DNA of 64,000 nt, from NCBI RefSeq assembly GCF_003731765.1, contig NZ_MOAL01000004.1, positions 310,001 to 374,000 of the forward strand, given 5' to 3'. The stretch comes from Pseudomonas chlororaphis (lineage in GTDB: Bacteria; Pseudomonadota; Gammaproteobacteria; Pseudomonadales; Pseudomonadaceae). How positions within the stretch are numbered: position 1 is the first letter of the stretch; each line of letters starts with the position of its first letter. Of the stretch, positions 7,162 through 15,015 are shown piece after piece. The position numbers and the translations under genes are program-made. A model generated the notes under the pieces. The model had not been told where the DNA came from. It searched no databases and saw only the letters and a program-made list of their open reading frames with translations.

Positions 7162-8085
7162 ATGGACGCTTTCAGCAGCATCGATTGTTTTGTACGCAGC
7201 GCCGAAGTCGGCAGCTTTGCCGAGGCGGCGCGACGCCTGAGCCTGACCCCGGCCGCCGTCGGCAAAAGCGTGGCCAAGCTGGAGGCGCGCCTGGGCGTTC
7301 GCTTGTTTCAGCGCAGCACCCGGCGCCTGACGTTGACCGAAGCGGGCCAGCTGTTCCTGGATGAGGTCAGTGACAGTCTGCACACCATCCAGAATGCCGT
7401 GGCCAACCTGGCCAGTGTCCAGGGGCTGCCGGCGGGCACCTTGAAGGTCAGCATGGGGACGGTATTCGGGCGCCTGTTCGTGGTGCCGTTGTTGGCCGAC
7501 TTTCTTCGCCGTTACCCGGCCATCAGCCCGGATTGGCATTTCGATAACCGCCAGGTGGACCTGATCGGCCAGGGCTTCGATGCGGCCATTGGCGGTGGTT
7601 TTGAATTGCCCCAGGGCGTGGTTGCTCGCAAGTTGACCCCGGCCCATCGGGTGTTGGTCGCGTCCCCGGCGTACCTGGCGCAGGGCGCGGTGATTGCCGG
7701 GCCCGAGGACTTGCGCAATCACGACGGCATCTTGATTCGTTCGCCGCAGACCGGGCGGGTACGTTCCTGGCAATTGACCAGCCGGACCCAGCAACAAAGC
7801 CCCCTTGAACTCAAGGCACGGATGACCATGAGCGACTCGGATGCCGCCTGTGCCAGCGCCGTCCAAGGCCTGGGAGTGGCCCTGGTCAGCCTGCCGTTTG
7901 CACTGGCTTACCTGCGGGCCGGCACCCTGCAGCGGGTATTGCCCGACTGGTACGTGGATGACGGCCACATTTCGATCTACTACGGGGAGCACAAGTTGTT
8001 GCCGGGCAAGACCCGAGCCTTTGTCGAGTTCGTGATCGAGCAGTTTGCCGAACAGGGATGGGCCCGGGCCTTCAGTGCCTTATAA
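7162..8085 (+). CDS. LysR-family transcriptional regulator
   Basis: 307 residues from the ATG at 7162. The N-terminal winged helix is standard: FVRSAEVGSFAEAARRLSLTPAAVGKSVAKLEARLGVRLFQRSTRRLTLTEAG with the recognition helix around residues 28-47. The rest is the periplasmic-binding-like sensor domain, of the group that typically ends with a short extra C-terminal segment. It is divergent from the SDR oxidoreductase and very likely activates or represses it and itself through the dyad at 7097-7120. The effector is unknown. Confidence 0.88.
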   Translation: MDAFSSIDCFVRSAEVGSFAEAARRLSLTPAAVGKSVAKLEARLGVRLFQRSTRRLTLTEAGQLFLDEVSDSLHTIQNAVANLASVQGLPAGTLKVSMGTVFGRLFVVPLLADFLRRYPAISPDWHFDNRQVDLIGQGFDAAIGGGFELPQGVVARKLTPAHRVLVASPAYLAQGAVIAGPEDLRNHDGILIRSPQTGRVRSWQLTSRTQQQSPLELKARMTMSDSDAACASAVQGLGVALVSLPFALAYLRAGTLQRVLPDWYVDDGHISIYYGEHKLLPGKTRAFVEFVIEQFAEQGWARAFSAL

Positions 8086-8115
8086 GGTGATCCGGGCGAT
8101 GGAGCACGCCCTGGG

Positions 8116-8844
8116 CTAACGGCCAAAGCGCCCCGGCCAGCCGACAATGGTCTTCGGCCGTGGCGTCGCGTAGGTGCGCACCTTGGAGGTGGACAGCCCC
8201 AGGCGTACCAGGGATTCGGCAATGGTCACGGCAGCCGTCACCCCTTCCACCACCGGCACCCCGGTGCGCTGGCGGATCTGCTCGTCGAGCCCGGCCATGC
8301 CGCCGCAGCCCAGGCAGATCACTTCGGCCTTGTCCTGGCTGACCGCCAGTTCGGCCTGGCGCACGATGGATTCCACCGCGCGCTGCGGGTCTTCCTCCAG
8401 CTCCAGTACCGCCAGGCCGCTGGCCCGGACCGAGGCGCAACGATCGTAGAGGCCGGAAAGTTTCAGGCGGTCTTCGATCAGTGGCACGGTGCGGTCCAGG
8501 GTGGTCACCACCGAGTAGGCGTGGCCGAGGAACATCGCGGTGCTGGCGGCCGCGTCGGTGATGTCCACCACCGGCACATTGAGTAACTCCTGCAGGCCTT
8601 CGCGGCCATGTTCGCCGTAGCCGGCCTGAATCACCGCGTCGTAGGGCTGGTCGTAGGCCAGTACCCGGTCCATCACGGCGATGGCGGCCAGGTAGCTCTC
8701 GAAATTGCCTTCCACGGACTCGGCACCGAAGTACGGGGTGAGCCCGACGATTTCGGTGCCCGGTGCGGCCACGCTTTGTGCCTGGCGGGCAATGGCCTGG
8801 GTGATGGAGTCGGTGGTGTTGACGTTGACCACGAGAATTCGCAT
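8116..8844 (-). CDS. Asp/Glu/hydantoin racemase-superfamily enzyme with one active-site Cys
   Basis: 242 residues. The fold signature is clear: MRILVVNVNTTDSITQAI at the N-terminus and the second catalytic loop EVICLGCGGMAGL with Cys180. Racemases of this superfamily use two Cys, the first in a loop like ACFGDPG; here that loop reads AGYGEHGREGL, with Gly at residue 75. The Gly/Cys pair matches the arrangement known in arylmalonate decarboxylase (Gly74/Cys188), so this protein may be a decarboxylase, isomerase or other lyase rather than a racemase. It lies downstream of an NCS1 permease, 56 bases apart on the same strand, so the substrate is probably a hydantoin, allantoin, pyrimidine or a related compound imported by it. 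Confidence 0.75.
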   Translation of the reverse strand: MRILVVNVNTTDSITQAIARQAQSVAAPGTEIVGLTPYFGAESVEGNFESYLAAIAVMDRVLAYDQPYDAVIQAGYGEHGREGLQELLNVPVVDITDAAASTAMFLGHAYSVVTTLDRTVPLIEDRLKLSGLYDRCASVRASGLAVLELEEDPQRAVESIVRQAELAVSQDKAEVICLGCGGMAGLDEQIRQRTGVPVVEGVTAAVTIAESLVRLGLSTSKVRTYATPRPKTIVGWPGRFGR

Positions 8845-8900
8845 GGGTGTTCCTTACAGGTTTGGCAATACAAAGGCCCGGCGGACCGGGCCGTTCACAA

Positions 8901-10448
8901 TCAGTGGCTGACGTTGTCCACGGCGATGGACTCGCCGCTGACCTCTGCGTAATGGGGTTGGCGCTGGGCGATGATCAGGTACAGCAAGCCTGCAATACCG
9001 GCGCCAATCAGCCAGGAGAAGGGCGACACGCTGGCAAAGCCCGGCACCAGGGCCAGCACGATGGCGATCAGCGCCGAGGGCACAAAGGCGGCCACGGCCC
9101 GCAGGTTGACGCCGCGGCTGTAGAAGTAGGCGCCCTTGGGGTCTTCGCTGTACAGCTCGGGCACATTGACCCGGCCTTTGCGGATGATCCAGTAGTCCAC
9201 CATGATCACCCCGTACAGCGGCCCCAGCAGGGCGCCGAGCCCGGACAGAAAATACACGATCACCAGCGGGCTGTTGTAGAGGTTCCACGGCAGGATCAGT
9301 ACCGCGATCGCCGCGCTGATCAGCCCCGCCCGGCGGAAGGTCAGGTACTTGGGCGCCAGGTTGCTGAGAACAAACGCCGGGGCGACGAAGTTGGCCATGA
9401 TGTTCACCGCAACGGTGACGATCAGGAAGGCCAGGCAGCCCAGCACCAGGAAGAAGGTGTTGGGGATCGACGCGATGATTTCCGTGGGGCTCTCGATGAT
9501 CCGGCCATTGATCTGGAACTGCGCGCCGCACAGCAGCACGGTGATGGTGGCGAACACCAGGATGTTCACCGGCAGGCCCCAGAAGTTGCCGACCTTGATG
9601 GTTTTGCTGCACGGCGAGGAGCGGGCGAAATCGCAGAAGTTGAGGATCAGGGTGCCGTAGATTGCCAGCCACAGCGCGCCGCCGGCGAAGATCTGCCGCC
9701 ACATTTCACCGCCACTCAGGGGCTCGCGAATCGACCAGGCAATGGTCGCGTCGGCTTGGACGTACATCCAGGCGGCGAGGGCGGCCACCGTGACCAGGAT
9801 CACCGGGCCGGCAAAGGCTTCGTAGCGGCGGATCATTTCCATGCCGTAGGCGAGGATCACCAACTGCACCAGCCAGATGGTCACGAAGCAGGCCCAGCCC
9901 AGGCTCGACAGGCCGAGGATGGCGTTCTGGTCATAGTCGGCGAAGCCGGGGTGGATTGCCGTGAGCAGCACGCGAAACACCACCGAGGCCAGGTAGGTCT
10001 GGATGCCGAACCAGGCGATGGCGATCACCGCGCGAATCAGCGCCGGAATCTGTGCGCCGTGGATGCCGAAGCTGATGCGGCTGATGACCGGGAAGGGCAC
10101 GCCGGTTTTCTGACCCATAAAGCCGGAGAGGTTCATGAGGAAGTACACCAGGGCCGCGCCTATGCCCAGGGACAGGAGAATCTGCCAGCCGCCCAGGCCG
10201 AGGGCGTACAAGCCGATGGCAAAGGAGTAGTTGGCGATGTTGTGCACGTCGTTGGTCCACAGGGCAAAGATGCTGTAGCCGCCCCAGCGCCGCCCCTCGA
10301 CCTTGGTCGGGGCCAGGTCTCGGTTGTGCAGGCGCGGGCTGAGGGCGACGCTGCCCGGGTGGGTATCGGCCACGGGTTGTTGAACGTTGTGTGAATGCAG
10401 CGCAGTGGGCAGATCCAGTGGGATGTCATTAGAAGGGCGGGTGTGCAT
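8901..10448 (-). CDS. NCS1-family nucleobase/hydantoin:cation symporter
   Basis: 515 residues; the ATG at 10448 has AGGAG 9 bases upstream. About 12 hydrophobic helices follow a polar N-terminus of about 55 residues. Family marks are LHNRDLAPTKVEGRRWGGYSIFALWTNDVHN, the discontinuous helix in FGIHGAQIPALIRAVIAIAWFGIQTYL and NFCDFARSSPCSKTIKVGNFWGLPVN. The family imports uracil, allantoin, hydantoins, cytosine or thiamine with Na+ or H+ at the inner membrane. The downstream racemase-superfamily gene suggests hydantoin or allantoin. A candidate sigma-54 promoter and a palindromic operator lie 156-200 bases upstream, fitting nitrogen-controlled, substrate-induced expression. Confidence 0.9.
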   Translation of the reverse strand: MHTRPSNDIPLDLPTALHSHNVQQPVADTHPGSVALSPRLHNRDLAPTKVEGRRWGGYSIFALWTNDVHNIANYSFAIGLYALGLGGWQILLSLGIGAALVYFLMNLSGFMGQKTGVPFPVISRISFGIHGAQIPALIRAVIAIAWFGIQTYLASVVFRVLLTAIHPGFADYDQNAILGLSSLGWACFVTIWLVQLVILAYGMEMIRRYEAFAGPVILVTVAALAAWMYVQADATIAWSIREPLSGGEMWRQIFAGGALWLAIYGTLILNFCDFARSSPCSKTIKVGNFWGLPVNILVFATITVLLCGAQFQINGRIIESPTEIIASIPNTFFLVLGCLAFLIVTVAVNIMANFVAPAFVLSNLAPKYLTFRRAGLISAAIAVLILPWNLYNSPLVIVYFLSGLGALLGPLYGVIMVDYWIIRKGRVNVPELYSEDPKGAYFYSRGVNLRAVAAFVPSALIAIVLALVPGFASVSPFSWLIGAGIAGLLYLIIAQRQPHYAEVSGESIAVDNVSH

Positions 10449-10603
10449 TCCGGCATGCTCCTGATTCCGGCCCTGGATGACTGTGCTTGAGCGTGCGGCT
10501 CGACAATCTTCGTCGCAGGTGGGAATCACTGGGTTCGGGGCATCTGCAGCCTGAGTCGCAGGACTTGGCGTGCGGATATTAAGTGTATGTATGTTGTCGA
10601 TGT

Positions 10604-10617
10604 TTTTGTATACAAAA
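10604..10617. promoter_or_regulatory. perfect 14-bp palindromic operator (TTTTGTATACAAAA)
   Basis: Perfect palindrome centred between 10610 and 10611, 156 bases upstream of the NCS1 start and just downstream of the start point predicted from the sigma-54 motif at 10632-10647. TTGTATACAA is the kind of site bound by GntR regulators of the FadR/VanR type. No GntR gene is adjacent, but similar sites occur at 54050 and 55109. Confidence 0.6.
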
Positions 10618-10631
10618 CACGAGTTCACTCA

Positions 10632-10647
10632 AGCCACTTCTATGCCA
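10632..10647 (-). promoter_or_regulatory. candidate sigma-54 promoter of the NCS1 gene
   Basis: On the minus strand TGGCAT-N5-TGGCT: invariant GG (10645-10646) and GC (10633-10634) are separated by exactly 10 bases. The -24 box is good; the -12 box has one departure from TTGC. The predicted start is near 10621. Confidence 0.45.
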
Positions 10648-10918
10648 GTTTTGCAGCTATTAATCGGGCCGCTGATTTCGTTTTGTTATTGGTTTGGCTT
10701 AACTATTTGAATTTGCGCTATTAAAAATTGACCCATCGAACAGGTATTTATTTTTCATTGAGAAAGGTGAGGAGCGGAGCGGGCGAGCGGCTGTAACCTT
10801 TTGGGGCGTAACAGGCGTCAATTGCACACAAAAATGGCACCGATGGTGACATTTATGTGTACAGGATTTTTCGAGGGGGGCGCTGGCGTCAGCTAGGGCG
10901 CCAGCGGTGTTGAGGGGC
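10648..10918. other. gap between the NCS1 promoter and cysH; hairpin near its end
   Basis: No credible gene. An 8-bp inverted repeat CGCTGGCG (10881-10888) / CGCCAGCG (10899-10906) lies past the cysH stop codon and may stop cysH transcription, although no long T run follows. The AT-rich stretch 10650-10760 probably holds upstream activating sites for the NCS1 gene, but I see no specific motif. Confidence 0.4.
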
Positions 10919-10945
10919 GTTCGCCGGCAAGCCGGCTCCTGCAGG
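10919..10945. repeat. REP element
   Basis: Single REP palindrome beginning GTTCGCCGGCAAGCCGGCTC, the same family as those at 12482-12534 and 59426-59462. It lies directly downstream of cysH. Confidence 0.8.
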
Positions 10946-10950
10946 CGGGG

Positions 10951-11685
10951 TCAGGCTTTGCTGATGATGTTGCCGGCGTGCAGGCCGCATTCTTTCTGGG
11001 TGGCTTCTTCCCACCACCAACGGCCTTCGCGTTCGTGCTGGTTCGGCAGCACCGGGCGAGTGCAAGGCTCGCAGCCGATGCTGATAAACCCGCGCTCGTG
11101 CAGGCTGTTGTACGGCAGTTCAAGCATGCGGATGTAGCCCCAGATCTCTTCGCTGCTCATCTGTGCCAGGGGGTTGAACTTGTACAGCGTGCGCTCCGGG
11201 GTGGAGAAGGCGCTGTCGATTTCCAGTGCCGCCACCTGGCTGCGGGTGCCCGGGCTCTGGTCACGGCGCTGGCCGGTGGCCCAGGCGCTGACGGTGGACA
11301 GCTTGCGCCGCAGGGGCTCGATCTTGCGGATGCCGCAGCACTCGCCGTGGCCGTCCTTGTAAAAGCTGAACAGGCCCTTTTGCTTGACGAAGGGTTCGAG
11401 CTTGCTGTGGTCCGGCGAGATCAATTCGATGTCGATCTTGTAGTGCTCGCGCACCTGGTCGATGAACCGGTAGGTTTCCGGGTGCAGGCGGCCGGTGTCG
11501 AGGCTGAAGACTTTGACCTGCTTGTTGAGCTTCCAGGCCATGTCCACCAGCACCACGTCTTCGGCACCGCTGAAGGAGATCCACAGGTCGTCGCCGAACT
11601 GGGCGAAGGCCAGTTTGAGGATGTCCTGGGCAGATTTATTGGCATAGGTCGCGGCGAGCTCAGCGACGTCGAACGATGGGTTCAT
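10951..11685 (-). CDS. cysH: adenylyl-sulfate (APS) reductase, assimilatory
   Basis: 244 residues. Reduces adenylyl sulfate to sulfite with thioredoxin in cysteine synthesis, in the cytoplasm. The PP-loop is [12 protein letters not shown] (38-49). Four iron-sulfur Cys mark the APS-reducing class with a [4Fe-4S] cluster: Cys116-Cys117 in ECCGIRK and Cys205/Cys208 in GCEPCTRP. The redox-active Cys233 lies in KECGLH near the C-terminus. PAPS-specific enzymes lack the cluster Cys. It is divergent from thrH, as in P. aeruginosa. Confidence 0.95.
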   Translation of the reverse strand: MNPSFDVAELAATYANKSAQDILKLAFAQFGDDLWISFSGAEDVVLVDMAWKLNKQVKVFSLDTGRLHPETYRFIDQVREHYKIDIELISPDHSKLEPFVKQKGLFSFYKDGHGECCGIRKIEPLRRKLSTVSAWATGQRRDQSPGTRSQVAALEIDSAFSTPERTLYKFNPLAQMSSEEIWGYIRMLELPYNSLHERGFISIGCEPCTRPVLPNQHEREGRWWWEEATQKECGLHAGNIISKA

Positions 11686-11858
11686 CAGGGCGGTTTCCTA
11701 CAGGTCTATGGCGCTGGGCGCTCTATATGGCGGCGATGGTAACAAAATCTGTCGCCCCCTGGCGCACTCCTCTGCGTTGCGCGAGGGGTGGCGAGTCGCT
11801 AGAGTTCGGCAGTCTTTTTACTCGCTCAACTCAATAATCAAAGCAATGGGAGTGTCTT

Positions 11859-12476
11859 GTGGAAATTGCCTGTCTCGATCTGGAAGGTGTGCTGGTCCCG
11901 GAAATCTGGATCGCCTTTGCCGAAAAAACCGGGATTGAATCCCTCAAGGCAACCACCCGGGATATTCCCGATTACGACGTGTTGATGCAGCAGCGCCTGC
12001 GGATTCTCGACGAGCACGGCCTGAAGCTCTCTGACATCCAGGAAGTGATCGCCACCCTCAAGCCCCTGGACGGCGCCATCGAATTTGTCGATTGGTTGCG
12101 CGAGCGCTTCCAGGTGGTGATTCTCTCCGACACCTTCTATGAATTCTCCCAGCCGCTGATGCGTCAGCTGGGTTTCCCGACCTTGCTCTGCCATCGCTTG
12201 ATCACCGATGACAACGGTCGGGTGACGGGCTATCAATTGCGTCAGAAAGACCCCAAGCGCCAATCGGTGCTGGCCTTCAAGAGCCTGTACTACCGAGTGA
12301 TCGCTGCGGGGGACTCCTACAACGACACCACCATGCTCGGTGAAGCCGATGCGGGCATTCTGTTCCATGCGCCGGACAACGTGATTCGCGAGTTCCCGCA
12401 GTTCCCCGCGGTGCACAGTTTTGCCGAGTTGAAGCAGGAATTCATCAAGGCTTCCAATCGCCCCCTGAGCCTGTAA
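11859..12476 (+). CDS. thrH: bifunctional phosphoserine phosphatase / homoserine phosphotransferase
   Basis: 205 residues with a GTG start preceded by GGGAGT. A HAD-fold enzyme: nucleophile region CLDLEGVLVPE, motif II LSDTFYEFS, Lys in QKDPKRQSV and the motif IV acidic residues in AAGDSYNDTTM. The DLEG form in place of the common DxD is characteristic of ThrH, which takes phosphate from phosphoserine and can pass it to homoserine. It contributes to serine and threonine synthesis. It is convergent with pabB, separated by a REPIN. Confidence 0.93.
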   Translation: MEIACLDLEGVLVPEIWIAFAEKTGIESLKATTRDIPDYDVLMQQRLRILDEHGLKLSDIQEVIATLKPLDGAIEFVDWLRERFQVVILSDTFYEFSQPLMRQLGFPTLLCHRLITDDNGRVTGYQLRQKDPKRQSVLAFKSLYYRVIAAGDSYNDTTMLGEADAGILFHAPDNVIREFPQFPAVHSFAELKQEFIKASNRPLSL

Positions 12477-12481
12477 ACCGG

Positions 12482-12534
12482 TTCGCCGGCAAGCCGGCTC
12501 CTACAATCCCGGTAGGAGCCGGCTTGCCGGCGAA
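12482..12534. repeat. REPIN (inverted REP pair)
   Basis: Two perfect inverted copies of a 23-base REP sequence (12482-12504 and 12512-12534; core GCCGGCAAGCCGGC) separated by 7 bases, exactly in the convergent thrH-pabB gap. It can also form a long hairpin in mRNA. Confidence 0.9.
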
Positions 12535-12540
12535 GACGCC

Positions 12541-13884
12541 CTAAAGCCCCTGCAACGTCTCCAGCAACACCCGCACCTTGGTGATGGACTCCTGATACTC
12601 CGCCTGCCAGTCCGAATCCGCGACGATCCCGCCCCCACCCCAGCAGCAGATTTGGCCGTCCTTGACCAGCAGGCTGCGGATGGCAATCGAGCTGTCCATC
12701 TCTCCGCGTACGTCCAGGTACAGCAATGAACCGCAATACAGGCCCCGGCGCGTGGGCTCCAGTTCGTCGATGATCTGCATCGCGCGAATTTTCGGCGCGC
12801 CGGTGATGGAGCCGCCGGGGAAGCTGCCGGCAATCAGGTCCAGGGCATCTTTGTCCTGCGCCAGTTCGCCGGTCACGCTGCTCACCAGGTGATGCACGTT
12901 GGGGTAGCTCTCCAGGCTGAACAACTCCGGCACCCGCACCGAGCCGATGCGGCAGGTGCGGCCCAGGTCATTGCGCAGCAGGTCGACGATCATCAGGTTT
13001 TCCGCGCGGTCCTTGGGGCTGGCCAGCAGCTCGGCGGCGTTGGCCTGATCTTCTTCGGCGTCCCGGCCCCGGGGGCGGGTGCCTTTGATCGGGCGGGTTT
13101 CCACCTGGCCCTGGCTGACTTTGACAAAACGCTCCGGCGACAGGCTGAGGATCACGCTGCCGTCGGGCAGGCTCTGGAAGCCCGAGAAAGGTGTCGGGCA
13201 GGCTTGGCGCAGTGCGCCGTAGGCCGCCCAGGGGTCGCCCTGGCAACGGGCGCGAAAGCGCTGGGTCAGGTTGACCTGATAGCAGTCGCCGGCCTGGATG
13301 TAGCGCTGGATCTGCTCGTGGGCCCGGTGGTAGTCCTCGGGGCTGAGGTCCGGCTGCATGGCGCCATTGAGCTTGAAGTCGCTCGCGTGCACGGGGGGTG
13401 TCTGGCTGAACAGGTTCAGCAGGCGCTGGCGTTCGTCAGCCGCCAACTGCGGATGGAACACCAGCTGGCTGGTGCGTTCCTGGTGATCGCTGATCAAGGC
13501 CCAGGCGTACAAGCCCAGTTGGGCGTCCGGCAGTTGCAGGTCATCCAGGGCGCGGCTGGGCAGGCGCTCCAGGTGCCGGCCGAAGTCGTAGCTCAGGTAG
13601 CCGATCAGGCCGCCGGCAAAAGGCAGCGGACAATCCGCGGGCAGGGCGGCCGGGCCCAGTTGTTTGAGGCTGTCGCGCAGGCGTTGCAGGAACTGGGCGC
13701 CGCTTTCGTCGGCCTGGGCCGTCAGTTGGGCCAGGGGCCAGGCGCTGAGCAGGTCGAAGCGGCCGCGCTCGGCACTGGGGCGGCCGCTGTCCAGCAGCAC
13801 GGCGCCGGGGGCATGGCGAAGCGCCGCAAAATAGTCGGCGGGGTCGGGGCGATAGGGCAACGGGTGCAGGGAGCAGGTCAACAT
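12541..13884 (-). CDS. pabB: aminodeoxychorismate synthase component I
   Basis: 447 residues from the ATG at 13884 (MLTCSLHPLPYRPDPADYF); no start here has a strong ribosome binding site and a longer form from 13902 or 14019 is possible. Makes 4-amino-4-deoxychorismate from chorismate and ammonia for folate synthesis. The chorismate-binding C-terminal domain has PEDYHRAHEQIQRYIQAGDCYQVNLTQRF, the P/TRPIKGTRPRG segment, DLLRNDLGR, and SFPGGSITGAPK. The Lys in RPIKGTRPRG is the PabB-type catalytic residue and separates it from anthranilate synthase (TrpE), which has Ala there. Confidence 0.93.
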   Translation of the reverse strand: MLTCSLHPLPYRPDPADYFAALRHAPGAVLLDSGRPSAERGRFDLLSAWPLAQLTAQADESGAQFLQRLRDSLKQLGPAALPADCPLPFAGGLIGYLSYDFGRHLERLPSRALDDLQLPDAQLGLYAWALISDHQERTSQLVFHPQLAADERQRLLNLFSQTPPVHASDFKLNGAMQPDLSPEDYHRAHEQIQRYIQAGDCYQVNLTQRFRARCQGDPWAAYGALRQACPTPFSGFQSLPDGSVILSLSPERFVKVSQGQVETRPIKGTRPRGRDAEEDQANAAELLASPKDRAENLMIVDLLRNDLGRTCRIGSVRVPELFSLESYPNVHHLVSSVTGELAQDKDALDLIAGSFPGGSITGAPKIRAMQIIDELEPTRRGLYCGSLLYLDVRGEMDSSIAIRSLLVKDGQICCWGGGGIVADSDWQAEYQESITKVRVLLETLQGL

Positions 13885-14028
13885 GCGGGGCGGATCAGCC
13901 ATGGGGAGCGCGGCTGGCGATTGTAGTCCTCTGCAAGGGGCGCTCCTAGGGGGATCTTGCGGGATGTCGGGCAGAGGCAAGGGCTGGGTCGGTGGCGAGG
14001 TCGTGAGGGCCTTCGCCACCTGGCGCGG

Positions 14029-15015
14029 TCAGCCTTCTACCGGGGGGATGTGGCCGAACAGCTCCTGGGCGAACTTCACCCGGTCCTCGACGGATTCGCT
14101 GATGCCCTTGGCTTTCAGTGTTTCCAGATGGGCTTCGACGGCGTGGGTGCGCAGGGTCAGGCCGCAGTCGTTGGCAATCTGGATGTTCAGGCCGGGGCGG
14201 GCATTGAGTTCAAGGATCAACGGGCCCTTTTCCTGGTCCAGGACCATGTCTACACCGATGTAACCCAGGCCGCACAGCTCGTAGCAACCCGCCGCGAGCT
14301 TCATGAAGCCGTCCCAGTAGGGCAGTTGCACGCCGTCCACGGCGTTGGTGGTGTCGGGGTGCTTGGTGATGATGTTGTTCAGCCAGGTGCCGCGCAGCGT
14401 CAGGCCGGTGGCCAGGTCGACGCCCACGCCGATGGCGCCCTGGTGCAGGTTGGCCTTGCCGCCGGACTGGCGGGTCGGCAGGCGCAGCATGGCCATCACC
14501 GGGTAGCCCATCAACACGATGATGCGGATGTCCGGCACGCCTTCGTAGCTGATGCTCTTGAAGATCTGGTCCGGGGTCACCCGGTACTCGATCAGCGCCC
14601 GGTCGCGGTGGCCGCCCAGGGAGTACAGGCCGGTGAGGATGCTGGAGATATGGTGCTCGATCTCTTCGTGACTGATGATCTTGCCCGACACCGTGCGATA
14701 GCGGCCCTCGAAGCGGTCGGCAATCACAATGATGCCGTCACCGCCGGCGCCCTGGGCCGGCTTGATCACGAAGTCGCTGCGCCCGCCGATGATTTCGTCG
14801 AGCTTGTCGATTTCCTTCTCGGTGGAGATCACCCCGTACAGCTCCGGCACATGGATGCCGGCCTTGATCGCCCGTTCCTTGGTGATGATCTTGTCATCCA
14901 CGATCGGGTACAGGCTGCGCTTGTTGTACTTGAGCACGTAGTCGGCATTACGCCGGTTGATGCCCATGATCCCCCGGGCTTCCAGGGCTTTCCAGGTTTT
15001 CCACAGGCCGAACAT
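14029..15015 (-). CDS. alpha-L-glutamate ligase-like protein (RimK-type ATP-grasp)
   Basis: 328 residues. The ATP-grasp ligase signature is present: FVIKPAQGAGGDGIIVI (nucleotide-binding loop), the central IEYRVTP and SYEGVPDIRIIVLMGYPVMAMLRLPT, and metal/ATP residues in YIGVDMVLDQEKGPLILELNARPGLNIQIAN. Such ligases join an amino acid to a carboxylate through an acyl phosphate. The start codon shares one base with the stop of the upstream membrane gene (TGATG), and with the next gene forms a three-gene operon: periplasmic retropepsin-like protease, inactive transglutaminase with membrane helices, ligase. It is predicted to make or trim a peptide tag; the substrate is not known to me. Confidence 0.88.
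   Translation of the reverse strand: MFGLWKTWKALEARGIMGINRRNADYVLKYNKRSLYPIVDDKIITKERAIKAGIHVPELYGVISTEKEIDKLDEIIGGRSDFVIKPAQGAGGDGIIVIADRFEGRYRTVSGKIISHEEIEHHISSILTGLYSLGGHRDRALIEYRVTPDQIFKSISYEGVPDIRIIVLMGYPVMAMLRLPTRQSGGKANLHQGAIGVGVDLATGLTLRGTWLNNIITKHPDTTNAVDGVQLPYWDGFMKLAAGCYELCGLGYIGVDMVLDQEKGPLILELNARPGLNIQIANDCGLTLRTHAVEAHLETLKAKGISESVEDRVKFAQELFGHIPPVEG

Noticed and set aside
12541..14019. PabB with a 45-residue N-terminal extension
   Set aside because: The extra residues are proline-rich with no family similarity; the internal ATG 13884 fits the usual start.
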